The notes: generated from the sequence alone by a model not told the origin. A stretch of 64,000 nt of DNA from an uncultured Campylobacter sp. (GCA_937990735.1 CALKQT010000030.1:3031-67030); one strand, 5' to 3'. Positions 50,978 to 60,191 are shown, counted from the first letter of the stretch. Program-made: numbers and translations.

Positions 50978-51317
50978 ATTTAAAATTCTATCGAGTTTAC
51001 TTATAAAACCAGTATTAAAGCATTCCTCGCGGCTTTACGTTAAGGAAGTGCGGGCGCAAATTAAATACATAAGCTAGCGTTTAAATTTAAAATGAGAAAC
51101 GGCGATCTCCGCCAAATTTTATAATATAGATTTGCATAGAAATATTAAAATTTTAAGCGCTAATTTTACGTCCAAACTCACGCCGTGCCGCACGCTCAAA
51201 ACATAAAATTTTAAAATTTAAAAGCGAAATTTTACAAAAGCGGTCGGGGGCCTTAAATTTAAATCTGCCGCCTCGGAATTTTAAATTAGCCTAAATTTTA
51301 AAATTTGCAAAGAGACT
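50978..51317. repeat. Convergent gap with AT palindromes
   Basis: No gene is seen. Exact AAATTTTAAAATTT copies occur at 51206-51219 and 51293-51306, the second just after the stop of the convergent methyltransferase gene. Confidence 0.65.
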
Positions 51318-52109
51318 TTATTTTTTGCCCACCAGAAGCTTTGAGCTACCGAGCATCAGCCATTTCGCCTCGCGCGGGCCCATAAAAAGCCCCTGCGTCG
51401 TGTCTATGAGCTCGAGCTGCTCGTAGCCCTGCTCCTTAAGTCGCGCGATGAAAGCATCCATGTCGCCGTAGTTTCCGCGCGAAAAAAGATCGTGGATCGC
51501 GAAGCTGCCGCCCTTTTTAAGCACGCGGAGCGTCTCTAAAAGCAGCGCCTGGCGGTCCTTGCGCATGATGTTGTGATAGACGTAGTTGCTTGTAACCGCA
51601 TCAAAGCTGCCGTCCTCAAAGGGCAGCTGCGTGGCGTCGGCCTGCTCGAAGCTAGTGTTTTGCACCCCTTCAGCGCGCGCGTTGGATTCGCACAGTTGCT
51701 TGTTAAAAGACGCGTACTCAAAGCCCCAGCGATCGACGCCTAGCACCGATGCGTGCGGATTGCGCTTAGCAACGGCGATCGTTAGCGCGCCGCTGCCGCA
51801 GCCCACGTCCAGCCCGTGCCCGCCCTCGGGCAGATCTACGTATTTTGCCGTGCCCTCTACGATCGCGCGAGAGAGTTGGCGCTTGCCGCCGTAATCAAAC
51901 GCGCGGTACCACACGACGCAGTAGATCGTAAAGCCGACCAAAAACAGCGCCGCGGCGCCGAAAAGCCCCGCAAGAAACCACCTCAGCACGCCACCCACGA
52001 AAGCGCCGCAAACGCCGAAAATCAAAAATAAAGCTAACGCTGCGCCCGCGGCGGCGGCAAACGACGCTATCATCCCTTTCGGCACCCAGTTTTTATAATC
52101 GGGCTTCAT
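51318..52109 (-). CDS. Membrane-anchored SAM-dependent methyltransferase
   Basis: A 263-residue protein with two N-terminal membrane helices (about 12-34 and 42-66) followed by a class I methyltransferase domain. Motif I is HGLDVGCGSGALTIAVAKR (about 98-116), strand 2 gives LGVDRWGF, then QADATQLPFEDGSFDAVTSNYVYHNI (motif IV region) and ETLRVLKKGGSFAIHDLF. It belongs to the ubiE/methyltransf_11 group; substrate unknown, possibly a membrane lipid or quinone because of its anchor. The ATG follows AAAGGAGT. Confidence 0.85.
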   Translation of the reverse strand: MKPDYKNWVPKGMIASFAAAAGAALALFLIFGVCGAFVGGVLRWFLAGLFGAAALFLVGFTIYCVVWYRAFDYGGKRQLSRAIVEGTAKYVDLPEGGHGLDVGCGSGALTIAVAKRNPHASVLGVDRWGFEYASFNKQLCESNARAEGVQNTSFEQADATQLPFEDGSFDAVTSNYVYHNIMRKDRQALLLETLRVLKKGGSFAIHDLFSRGNYGDMDAFIARLKEQGYEQLELIDTTQGLFMGPREAKWLMLGSSKLLVGKK

Positions 52110-52280
52110 TTTTACTCCTTTTTTTGAATTCCATCTTGCGACGAGAAAAGCACATCGCGCGAGGCTTTAAATTTAATCTTGCGGCAAGAAGTCGCGCGCG
52201 GGCGAAACTTTAAATTTAATCCGTAAATTTAAAGCCGCCGCATTCTCAAACCCGCTTTAAATTTAGACGCGAGCTCGCCC

Positions 52281-54356
52281 CTAGTAGACGTATTTAAACT
52301 CCGCGTAATAATTGCGTCCGGGCGCCGGATTATAGACGTCCGCGCGTAAATTTTGGTTGTAATTATACTCCTCGTCGAATACGTTTTTAACCCCGGCGCT
52401 TATCAAAAATCCGCTTGTGAAGCGATACGCCGCGCCCAGATCCACGATCGTGCGAGAATCTACTCTGTCGTGGTTGCCGTCGTGCGAGGACGAGAAATAT
52501 TTAAAATCGCTCATCAGCGTTAAATTTCTAATCGGCTCGTAATCGACACCCAAAACGAACTTCGAGCGCTCCACCAGCGGAACCTGCTTGCCTTTATCCG
52601 CACCGGATTGAATTTTAGCATCGACGTATGAAAAGGTCTCGCTGAGCTTTAAATTTGAAAGTAGGCTTTGCTCCGCATACAGCTCCACGCCCTTGCGGCG
52701 CGTCTCGTCGATATTTATAAAATGCCAACCGTCGGTAATGTCGCTGCCGAGCAGTTCGTTTACGATCTCGTTTTTCGTATCGGTCCAAAAGATCGTAGCG
52801 CTTACGTATTGCCCGTATATCAGATCTTTAAGACCGATCTCGTAGGTTTTAAAGGTTTCGGATTTGAGATTATTAAGCACATAAGGGCCGTTAGGGCTGA
52901 GCTTGTCGATGAGCTGATTAGGACCCGGCGAGATATAGCCGCGCTCAAATTTAAAATAGACGTTGCCATCCTTGGAATAATTAAAATTCGGCGTGATCTC
53001 AAAAGCGTAGTTGTTTTTATGATCGGTTACTCGGGTGCTATTTTGCGTCTGCAAGATTATGTTTCCCATCCTTTTTATAGTCGTTGAAACTCTGCGATTT
53101 ACTTTGTATTCGGCGCGCTCAAACCGACCGCCCGCGCTAAGCGAAAACAGATCGGTGAAATTGTGCTTTTCTAAAGCATAGACCGAGTGGGTAAGCTTTT
53201 GCATATCAAAGATCGTAAGCTGCGAAAGGCTCATCATAGGATTCATCGGAGTGGTAATGTCAATCTTGCGAAAGCCCTTGTTTTTGAGATAATCATATCC
53301 CGCTATGAACTCGCCGCTGTCGTAGTCAAGCTTGCCTTTTAAATTTGCACCTTCTTTGCGGTCTTTCATCACAAAGCCCTTTTGTAAAATTCTAATATCT
53401 TGGTAATAAGGCTGTAAATTTGCTTCAAATCTATCGCCGAATTTCACCGCATAATCCAAGTCAAAATTTAATCGCGTGCTTTTGGTGAAGGTCCTCTCGC
53501 CTCCCTGCTGGCGGCGATCCGCTTTAAGTTTGGCAAGACCCAGAGTAGGCACGGAATAGGTTCTGGCGCGATAAAAACTCGGATCGAAAGAGATGCTTTG
53601 ATCGTCCGAAATTTTATAATGCATCCCGAGCGAGCCGTAGTAGCCGGTATTTTTCTCGCCCTTGCGGTATCCGCGCTGCTTAAAACCCTTAACGGCGGTT
53701 TTTAGAAACAGATTATCGCTCACGCCTCCGCCGAGCCCCAAATTTAGATCATTGTAATTATACGATGCGATCTTGGTGGAGATATTGGCGTAGGGGTATC
53801 TGGCGCCTTTTTTCGTGATGATATTTATCACGCCGCCGCTGGTGCCGCTGCCGTAAAGCACGCTACCGCCGCCGGGGATGATCTCCACGCGCTCGATATC
53901 TTCGATCGGAACTAAATCGATCGGAATGCTCGTCGGCGTCGTGTCGATCATATTGAGCGCGACTCCGTTAAGAAGGACCTTGACGGAGGTATTTGCCTTC
54001 TGGCCCTGTCCGCGCAGATCAACCGTATCGCCGTGGAAGCTAACCCCCGGCGCCTTTTCTAAAATTTCGCGCAGATCGCGGTATCCTCGGTTTTCCATAT
54101 CCTCCGCGGTGATGACCGAGACGTTGCGAACCTCGTTTTTAAGCATATCTTCAAAGCCCGTCGCGGTAACTACGATGGTACCTAGCTTAGTGGCGTTCGC
54201 GCCAGAAGCGCTTTTAAGAGCTGCGGAATTTACCGCTTGCGCGCTAGGCGCGATATTTGCGGACGTAGCGTTATTTTCGGCTCCGTTTAGTTGCAAGGCG
54301 GCGCACAAACTTAGCGCGATCGCGGCATTTGAAAGATAAAATTTCTTAAACATCAC
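52281..54356 (-). CDS. TonB-dependent receptor (second)
   Basis: A 691-residue outer-membrane receptor with a signal peptide (about 1-26), an Asn/Ala/Ser-rich linker, a TonB box-like LGTIVVTATG near 57, a plug (NVSVITAEDMENRGYRDLREILEKAPGVSF, IERVEIIPGGGSVLYGSGTSGGVINIITK) and a barrel ending FKYVY. The GGGSVLYGSG wording differs from the CirA-like receptor at 24 kb and suits the ferrisiderophore/vitamin group; the ligand is not inferable. It is monocistronic. A consensus -10 and a weak Fur-like site lie upstream. The ATG follows AGGGGATAGTG. Confidence 0.92.
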   Translation of the reverse strand: MMFKKFYLSNAAIALSLCAALQLNGAENNATSANIAPSAQAVNSAALKSASGANATKLGTIVVTATGFEDMLKNEVRNVSVITAEDMENRGYRDLREILEKAPGVSFHGDTVDLRGQGQKANTSVKVLLNGVALNMIDTTPTSIPIDLVPIEDIERVEIIPGGGSVLYGSGTSGGVINIITKKGARYPYANISTKIASYNYNDLNLGLGGGVSDNLFLKTAVKGFKQRGYRKGEKNTGYYGSLGMHYKISDDQSISFDPSFYRARTYSVPTLGLAKLKADRRQQGGERTFTKSTRLNFDLDYAVKFGDRFEANLQPYYQDIRILQKGFVMKDRKEGANLKGKLDYDSGEFIAGYDYLKNKGFRKIDITTPMNPMMSLSQLTIFDMQKLTHSVYALEKHNFTDLFSLSAGGRFERAEYKVNRRVSTTIKRMGNIILQTQNSTRVTDHKNNYAFEITPNFNYSKDGNVYFKFERGYISPGPNQLIDKLSPNGPYVLNNLKSETFKTYEIGLKDLIYGQYVSATIFWTDTKNEIVNELLGSDITDGWHFINIDETRRKGVELYAEQSLLSNLKLSETFSYVDAKIQSGADKGKQVPLVERSKFVLGVDYEPIRNLTLMSDFKYFSSSHDGNHDRVDSRTIVDLGAAYRFTSGFLISAGVKNVFDEEYNYNQNLRADVYNPAPGRNYYAEFKYVY

Positions 54357-54712
54357 TATCCCCTATTCAAAATTAAGATTTTGCGAATGATTTGCAAATG
54401 CTATATTATAATTTCTCTTGATTAAATAATAATAAATTTCAAAGATTAAAGATAGATTTTTTAAAATTTAGGCGGAGATTGGATGAAATTTTGATCTTGA
54501 GTATTTTACGTGGCGCGATAAAATTTCGGTTTTAAATTTAGATTCTTTGGCGGCGTTTGTTTTTAAAACAGCAAATCTGCAAAGTAAATTTAGCTGGAAT
54601 TTTTAAAATTTAGTCAATTCTAAATCATACCCGTCTAAAATGCGCCCAAAAGTATTAAACCTATCCTGGCGCTCATTTTTTTCCATATGACCTTTTTGAT
54701 TTTGCTTGCGCA
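54357..54712. promoter_or_regulatory. Receptor promoter region with candidate Fur site
   Basis: On the minus strand a consensus TATAAT (54405-54410) is followed by GCATTTGCAAATCATTCGC (54383-54401), 11 of 19 matches to the Fur consensus and overlapping the expected transcription start. The rest of the gap is AT-rich and holds no gene. Confidence 0.45.
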
Positions 54713-55141
54713 TCAATTATTTTTATCATGGCTCGCCCTCTTTAGCCACTCCTTTTCAAATTTATAATATCTTTCAAGCTTTTTATTCTTTTCCGCTTGA
54801 TTCCACTTTTCTATCTCGGCATAATCTTGCAGTTCGCCTCCGCATTTAGGGCAAACACTCCTATCTTTAACGTCCGAGAAATTATAAAATTTAAAACACC
54901 CTTTGCAGCGCATAAATTTAGGATAATATTTTATGTTTTTTTCAGGGCGAAATGCGAGATATAAAAAGAAAGCGCACGCCGCAAAGCATAAAATTCCTAT
55001 GATGATACGCAGATATGCGTTTTCAAGCTTTACCGATGCCATAAAGCCGGGTTTTATATCGACTTTCCCCAATAAAGCAGCCGCCAGTCCCCATGTAAAA
55101 AAAGCAAAAAAGCCGATTAATGCGAAAATTCTATTTAGCAT
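54713..55141 (-). CDS. Zinc-ribbon membrane protein B
   Basis: A 142-residue protein with two membrane helices (about 5-24 and 44-66), then a cytosolic zinc ribbon: CKGCFKFYNFSDVKDRSVCPKCG (two Cys-x2-Cys knuckles, near 80-102) and a charged coiled C-terminus. It is a paralogue of the gene just upstream (shared YPKFMRC.../YPEYMWC... ribbon and helix layout), so the pair arose by duplication. Function unknown. Confidence 0.72.
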   Translation of the reverse strand: MLNRIFALIGFFAFFTWGLAAALLGKVDIKPGFMASVKLENAYLRIIIGILCFAACAFFLYLAFRPEKNIKYYPKFMRCKGCFKFYNFSDVKDRSVCPKCGGELQDYAEIEKWNQAEKNKKLERYYKFEKEWLKRASHDKNN

Positions 55142-55173
55142 TTTTATATATTCCTCTATAGCAAATCAAAATT

Positions 55174-55578
55174 TCATCTCTTTTTAAATTTACGCTTTTT
55201 GATCTTCGGAGTTTTAGCGCCTTGATCGGAGGCATTTCTTTTCCAATAGTCGCCGTCATTATACTCAGTAAGCTTTTTGCCGCAGTCCGGGCAAATTTGA
55301 TCCGTATCTTTGACATCCTCGTATCGGTAAAATTTACCGCAGTCTGCACACCACATATACTCTGGGTATCTTTTTATGCTCTTTTCAGAGCGGAAGGCGA
55401 AATAAAAGCCGTAAATACCCATTATTAAAAATACGATTGCAGGCAATATCCATAAAATACCCGCATCATCAAATTTAATATATTTCTCGCCTATCTTTAC
55501 ATGTTTATGTACCGTAAAATTTATAAGATATAAGAAGCACATTATGCCCGTTAAACAAGAGGCGATTCTATCTAACAT
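55174..55578 (-). CDS. Zinc-ribbon membrane protein A
   Basis: A 134-residue paralogue of the downstream gene: two membrane helices (about 5-24 and 42-64) and the ribbon CADCGKFYRYEDVKDTDQICPDCG, followed by a very basic tail (KTPKIKKRKFKKR). The ATG follows AAAGGAGCAGC. It lies 32 bases before its paralogue on the same strand, so the two are co-transcribed. Function unknown. Confidence 0.75.
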   Translation of the reverse strand: MLDRIASCLTGIMCFLYLINFTVHKHVKIGEKYIKFDDAGILWILPAIVFLIMGIYGFYFAFRSEKSIKRYPEYMWCADCGKFYRYEDVKDTDQICPDCGKKLTEYNDGDYWKRNASDQGAKTPKIKKRKFKKR

Positions 55579-55693
55579 TTTGCTGCTCCTTTTCGTTATG
55601 CTTTGCTTTATTCATAGCGTTGCTCCATACCGCCCAATCCTTAAATTTGGGCTTTACGGGAGATAAATTTTATTTTTGATCGTTTTAAATTTC

Positions 55694-56251
55694 TCATATA
55701 ACAAACCTGGAGTATTGTAAAATCAACGTATAATCTTCGCTATAAAATTTTACCCTATTTTTTCTATTGTAAATACTCATACTTAGCAGATATTTGGCGA
55801 AATTTATGTAATCCTTCGTACTAGGGAAATAAAATGTAACGCTTTGGTAGAATGTTTTAAAATCCAGCTCAAATTTATACTTATCCATATCGTCCGTTAT
55901 ATAGCACTCCGCTTCGTCCATTTTGATAAATTTCTCTATATCTATGCATAGTTGAGCGCTATTTTTTGCAAATCGCGCTCCTCCCACCCAATATTCATAA
56001 GGAAAAAGCTCTAGGTATGAGACCCTTTCATTATACGATGATGTTAAAATGTTTTTTGCGAAATAATACATAGCCAAATTCGTAGTAAAACCCAATACCA
56101 CAAGCTTTTTGTTTTCTAGAATTTTAATATCTAATTTATGATACTCATGCCCCATAAGTTCCTCATCGATAGTTAGAGGATCGTCTTTTATATAAATTTT
56201 ATTCGGTAGCACTGATTTATTCTCCTTTTTGCACGCTACGCCGTCATTCAT
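55694..56251 (-). CDS. Unrecognised soluble protein next to an Imm32-like gene
   Basis: A 185-residue protein I do not recognise. It is mixed alpha/beta and has no signal peptide or membrane helix. Two segments, TTNLAMYYFAKNILTSS (about 56-72) and STKDYINFAKYLLSMS (about 145-160), each resemble the central helix of the neighbouring Imm32-like protein (NKSGLISLARHLLTLA), so it could hold two diverged copies of that fold. Its start context CGGCGCTTTATG also resembles the neighbour's (CGGCGCTATATG). Lower-GC codon use than surrounding genes hints at transfer. Confidence 0.65.
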   Translation of the reverse strand: MNDGVACKKENKSVLPNKIYIKDDPLTIDEELMGHEYHKLDIKILENKKLVVLGFTTNLAMYYFAKNILTSSYNERVSYLELFPYEYWVGGARFAKNSAQLCIDIEKFIKMDEAECYITDDMDKYKFELDFKTFYQSVTFYFPSTKDYINFAKYLLSMSIYNRKNRVKFYSEDYTLILQYSRFVI

Positions 56252-56332
56252 AAAGCGCCGTTAAATATAATCCCATCGCTTCGATTGCGGGGTATAATAA
56301 CTCTTTTTTATCCACATTTATGCTGTTTGTGT

Positions 56333-56593
56333 TCATATTTTCTCCAATATAAGTTCTGACGAGCCTTTCTCAAGCGAATTATACTCATCCAGATGTATAT
56401 GCGAATGTTTCGGCGCAGAATCTTGTGCTAAAGTAAGCAAATGCCTAGCAAGAGATATAAGCCCGCTTTTATTCGCCCTTATAGTAACTTCGTTTCCTAA
56501 AGCATTGACGGAGATCGCAAAGTCCTTTTCCCATTGTAGCTGCAGCCCCTTTTCTGTGCAGTAATCTAATGTTTTTATAACATACTGTCCCAT
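56333..56593 (-). CDS. Imm32-like small immunity protein
   Basis: An 86-residue protein matching the pattern of the Imm32 immunity family: strand (ISVNALGNEVTIRAN), central helix (SGLISLARHLLTLAQDS), the HIHLDEY motif and the closing GSSELILEKI strand. Imm32 proteins protect cells from polymorphic toxins. No toxin gene is recognisable next to it, so it may be an orphan. A ribosome site AAGGAG is present but 13 bases from the ATG. Confidence 0.7.
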   Translation of the reverse strand: MGQYVIKTLDYCTEKGLQLQWEKDFAISVNALGNEVTIRANKSGLISLARHLLTLAQDSAPKHSHIHLDEYNSLEKGSSELILEKI

Positions 56594-56782
56594 ATAGCGC
56601 CGATACTCCTTTCTGAATTTAATCGGTTGCCGAATGAATTTGCCTCATCGATCGGCCAATCGATCTCATAGTATTTCTGAAAAATTATATCTAAAATAAA
56701 AATGAAAGAGGTCGGAATAACTAAATTTAAGACAGGTGCTGTGCGCAAAAATGAAGTGGTTAAAACTTAAAGATAGCTTAAA

Positions 56783-56858
56783 TGGTGGTCCCGATTGGAC
56801 TCGAACCAACGACTTCCACCATGTCAAGGTGACACTCTACCAACTGAGTTACGGGGCC
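56783..56858 (-). tRNA. tRNA-Val (anticodon GAC)
   Basis: A 76-base cloverleaf on the minus strand with encoded CCA. D stem ACTC/GAGT, anticodon stem TCACC/GGTGG with loop TTGACAT (anticodon GAC, valine), T arm GTTGG-TTCGAGT-CCAAT. The acceptor stem GGCCCCG/CGGGACC has one mismatch, C3 against A70; a U at position 3 would restore pairing. No other tRNA is adjacent. Confidence 0.93.
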
Positions 56859-57203
56859 AAAAAGAAACGGCAGTATATCAAAAAAATCTCTCAATAGCAA
56901 GCAAATTTTAATTTTTCGTAAAATTCCGCCGAAATTCTATACAAGATTTCGCCGCGACGTAAAACGCCGTTGAAATTTTGCGCGAAATTTCGTGATCTTG
57001 CCGAAGCTCCGCGCGGAATTTTATCCTGCTACTAAAATTCGCAATCCCACACGGAATTTTATCGCGCTTGTGCGCCACTCGCGTATTTCGCCCCAGCAGC
57101 CTATTTTGCCTCGCTTTGTTTTATCTAGTCGCTTTGCTTCGCCCCGCCTCGTTTCATCTGCTCGCCTTATTTCACCCGCTTGCCTCGCTCCGCCTTGCGC
57201 CAG
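56859..57203. other. Gap with AT units and a pyrimidine-rich degenerate repeat
   Basis: Upstream of the tRNA gene. After AT palindromic units, bases about 57108-57198 form a degenerate repeat on the plus strand of words such as CCTCGCTTTG, CGCTTTGCTTCGCC, CCTCGTTTCATC and CGCCTTATTTCACC. The two open frames through it are Leu/Ser/Arg/Pro low complexity and are not believed. Confidence 0.55.
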
Positions 57204-58160
57204 CTAAGACGTCCAAATTTTTTCATTCAGCTTTAGAATTTTTACGATTTGCAGCATCGCGTCCAGATCCGCTTTGATATCCTTTGCGATGCGAGCATTG
57301 AGTATCGGCTGATCCAGGCTCGGCTCGAAACTATCGGCGCCTCGAGCTATCGCGATGTAAATTTTATTTTGCTTGAAGCTCAGCGAGATGTTCGATTTCA
57401 CGAGCTGTTTAAGAGATAAAATTTTCTCCATCAGCGCCGGCGTCAGGACATACATAACCGTCATTGCGTCGTTTGCATAAATCGTAAAATTTTGATTGAA
57501 GTCCGCGTTATCTATCGGGATTTCGCGACCACCCAGTAGCTTGTACCGCAACTCAGACGGCGGCAGTATCGTATTAGAGAAGACAAAAACGTCGGAGTGG
57601 ATTTTTTTATTAAAATTTGCCATGAAAAAGGGTCCTTCGAAAAATGTGGCGTAATTATTTTTAAAAATAAATGGAATTCCCGTGCCGATGTTCTTTTCTA
57701 GCCTTATATCGCAAAACATAAAATCTACTCCGCCTGCGTTCGCGCAAACCAGATCATCCGCGCAAAATCTATCAAATCCGTCAAATATCTCGCTTTGCCT
57801 TACCTCTTTTTCCTGAAAAAGCGCGCCCATTTTATACGAAAAACCCAGACTTTCGATATAGGGCTTGAGATAAAGCTCTTTATAGCGCATCAAAAACCGC
57901 TCGGTTTTGCGCTCAAAAATCCACTCGTAAAATTCATCTCTCGTACCGATTATTGCTAAAATAGACGCGACTAAAAGAAATAAACTTTCTACGCCGAGAT
58001 CGAGTTTGGGAAAATCGAGAAAGATGATTATCAATGCGAGCGCAAGCATCGGACCGAAAACCGCAAACGCTACTAGATAACTTAAAATTTTCCAAAGCTT
58101 GCGACTTTTCTTAAGCCGTTTGCGCTGCTTTTCTAAATCTATGACGGTTTTAATATCCAC
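57204..58160 (-). CDS. DUF3137 membrane protein B
   Basis: A 318-residue protein, paralogue of the DUF3137 gene at 34.6 kb. It has the N-terminus MDIKTVIDLEKQRKRLKK, two membrane helices (about 25-47 and 51-70), and a soluble domain with YVLTPALMEKILSLKQLVKSNISLSFKQNKIYIAIA. An upstream TTG at 58166 is in frame but touches the AGAGG ribosome site; the GTG at 58160 has proper spacing and gives the same start as the paralogue, so it is chosen. Function unknown. Convergent to nothing; upstream of it lies dxr in the same direction. Confidence 0.75.
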   Translation of the reverse strand: MDIKTVIDLEKQRKRLKKSRKLWKILSYLVAFAVFGPMLALALIIIFLDFPKLDLGVESLFLLVASILAIIGTRDEFYEWIFERKTERFLMRYKELYLKPYIESLGFSYKMGALFQEKEVRQSEIFDGFDRFCADDLVCANAGGVDFMFCDIRLEKNIGTGIPFIFKNNYATFFEGPFFMANFNKKIHSDVFVFSNTILPPSELRYKLLGGREIPIDNADFNQNFTIYANDAMTVMYVLTPALMEKILSLKQLVKSNISLSFKQNKIYIAIARGADSFEPSLDQPILNARIAKDIKADLDAMLQIVKILKLNEKIWTS

Positions 58161-58347
58161 GCCCAACCTCTATTTATTAAATTTAACGGCGCAACCTTGC
58201 GGTACAGCGTAAATCTGCGCCCGATACGGCGTAATAGGTGCACGCTGTTTATATGCCGCTAAATTTTATGGCTACTTGCGCGAGCCGCGCGCAGTAAAAT
58301 TTGTCGCCAAGCTTAAATTGCAGCATAAATTCCGTGATTAAAAAAAC

Positions 58348-59433
58348 TTATTTCAGTAGCTCGTTTGCATACGCTCGCACGCTCGCATCCACCGCTACAA
58401 GCGCATCCGGATCCGTTACGCTAGGCGAGTTAAATTTCTCCACGCACTTTAACACGACACGCGCAATGTCGGTGAAGCGGCACCGCTGCTGCAAAAACGC
58501 ATTTACGCCCGCTTCGTTTGCGGCGTTGATGACGACGCCGAGATCGGGGTTCGCTAACAGCGCGTCTTTGAGGGTAAAAATTTGAAATTTCATCGTGTTA
58601 ATCGGTTTAAATTCTATCGGTCGCAGGGCGCACAGATCCACGGGCGCGGTGATCTGCTCCCGTACGTCGCCACTAAACATCGCGTGCGCGATGGCTAGGC
58701 GCATGTCAGCCCTGCTAATATGCGCCGTCGTGGAGCCGTCTGCGAATTCGACCAGCGCGTGGATCTGCGAGGTGCGCTCGATAAGCGCATCGATCTCGCG
58801 CGTGCCGTAGAGCCAAAACGCCTCGATCACCTCAAAGAGCTTATTTGCCATCGTGGCGCTGTCGATCGTGATCTTCGCGCCCATCTTCCAGTTGGGGTGT
58901 TTGAGGGCGTTTTGCGGCGTGAGCGAGCCCAGCTGCGTTAGCGGAACGTCGTAAAACGCGCCGCCGCTAGCCGTGATGATTAGGCGCGAAACGGGGATTT
59001 TGGCGCTGCTAAGTAAAAATTTCAGTCCGAAATGTTCGCTGTCGATCGGGTAAATTTTATCCGTTTGCAGAAATTTCCCGCCGACGACGAGGCTTTCTTT
59101 ATTGGCGAGGCACAACCTCTTTCCGAGCTCTTGGGTTTTTAAGCTCGGCATCATGCCCGCAAAGCCTACGAGAGCGTTTACGACCGTCGTGCTTTTGCAC
59201 TCCACAAGCATCTGTAAAATTCCATCCGCACCGCAAAATACGCGCTCGTGATCTACCTCGCTTTTTTGCTGCGCGTCCGCGATACAGACGAGCTTTGGGT
59301 GAAATTTTGCGATCTGTTCGTTTAAAAGCTTGATATTACGCCCGCAGCTAAGCGCTTCGATCATACTGCCGCTGCGCGCGGCTACGTCTAGGGTGTTTGT
59401 GCCGATAGAGCCCGTGGAGCCTAAAACTACCAT
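58348..59433 (-). CDS. dxr: 1-deoxy-D-xylulose 5-phosphate reductoisomerase
   Basis: A 361-residue DXR, the NADPH-dependent second enzyme of the non-mevalonate isoprenoid pathway. The NADPH loop is LGSTGSIGTNTLDV (4-17); the active-site flexible loop and metal residues are in LIITASGGAFYD and KMGAKITIDSATMANKLFEVIEAFWLYG. Length is normal. Its ATG lies inside the end of cdsA (7-base overlap), as expected from the C. jejuni order dxr-cdsA I remember. Confidence 0.95.
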   Translation of the reverse strand: MVVLGSTGSIGTNTLDVAARSGSMIEALSCGRNIKLLNEQIAKFHPKLVCIADAQQKSEVDHERVFCGADGILQMLVECKSTTVVNALVGFAGMMPSLKTQELGKRLCLANKESLVVGGKFLQTDKIYPIDSEHFGLKFLLSSAKIPVSRLIITASGGAFYDVPLTQLGSLTPQNALKHPNWKMGAKITIDSATMANKLFEVIEAFWLYGTREIDALIERTSQIHALVEFADGSTTAHISRADMRLAIAHAMFSGDVREQITAPVDLCALRPIEFKPINTMKFQIFTLKDALLANPDLGVVINAANEAGVNAFLQQRCRFTDIARVVLKCVEKFNSPSVTDPDALVAVDASVRAYANELLK

Positions 59434-60191
59434 GAATAGACTATCGCCATCGCGATTGCGCCGAACATATAGCCGTCGATGCGGTCTAAGATCCCGCCGT
59501 GTCCCGGAAAGAGCGCGCCGCTATCTTTAAGACCCGCCGCGCGCTTTAGGTAGCTCTCAAACAGATCGCCGAACACGCCAAAAATTGCTATGATGATGGT
59601 CTTTCCTAAAATTTCAAGCGGCGGCATATTGGTAAAGATGCGCGCATAAATGAGGCTAACGATAAGCGCGAGGGCAAGACCACCTAGCACACCTTCTACG
59701 GTTTTATTCGGCGAGCTAGCGCTTAGCGGAGTTTTGCCGAAGGCTCTTCCGATAAAATATGCGCCGCTATCGCTAGCTACGATAATAAAGATCAGCCAAA
59801 CGAAGTGAAAAACTTCCCCGAAATCATCATAAGCCGCCCACATAAAAAATATCGGCGCAATGGGATAGATGAAAGGAAGCGTGATCTTTAGACTAGGGCC
59901 CTTGGTAAAGGCCACGACAGAGGCGACGCATAGGATCATCAGGATGCTAACTTTTAGCGCTGAGACGAAAGGCTCATCGGTCTGCGTAAATGGTAGTAGC
60001 GCAAAAAACGCGATCGCCAGCGCGAGCCACTTTTTGCTAGTTTCCTCCAGACCCCATAATTTGAGGCTTTCAAAAAACGCAAGCACAAGTATCAGCGCAA
60101 ATACGGCGAAATTTAGCCACCTGGCGTTTATGAGAATTAGAGCTAAAAATACGGCGAGTAAAATGCTTGCCGTGATTATTCTTTGCTTCAT
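59427..60191 (-). CDS. cdsA: Phosphatidate cytidylyltransferase CdsA
   Basis: A 254-residue inner-membrane enzyme with about eight helices that makes CDP-diacylglycerol from phosphatidate and CTP, the branch point of phospholipid synthesis. The C-terminal family signature is complete: RAAGLKDSGALFPGHGGILDRIDGYMFGA, with SDSGAYFIGRAFGKT earlier. The ATG follows AAGGAAATTCT. It overlaps dxr by 7 bases and lies 49 bases after the NFACT gene on the same strand. Confidence 0.95.
   Translation of the reverse strand: MKQRIITASILLAVFLALILINARWLNFAVFALILVLAFFESLKLWGLEETSKKWLALAIAFFALLPFTQTDEPFVSALKVSILMILCVASVVAFTKGPSLKITLPFIYPIAPIFFMWAAYDDFGEVFHFVWLIFIIVASDSGAYFIGRAFGKTPLSASSPNKTVEGVLGGLALALIVSLIYARIFTNMPPLEILGKTIIIAIFGVFGDLFESYLKRAAGLKDSGALFPGHGGILDRIDGYMFGAIAMAIVYSW

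Noticed and set aside
56992..57277. Two overlapping plus-strand ORFs
   Set aside because: Low-complexity Ser/Leu/Arg/Pro from a pyrimidine-rich repeat, partly antisense to the DUF3137 gene.
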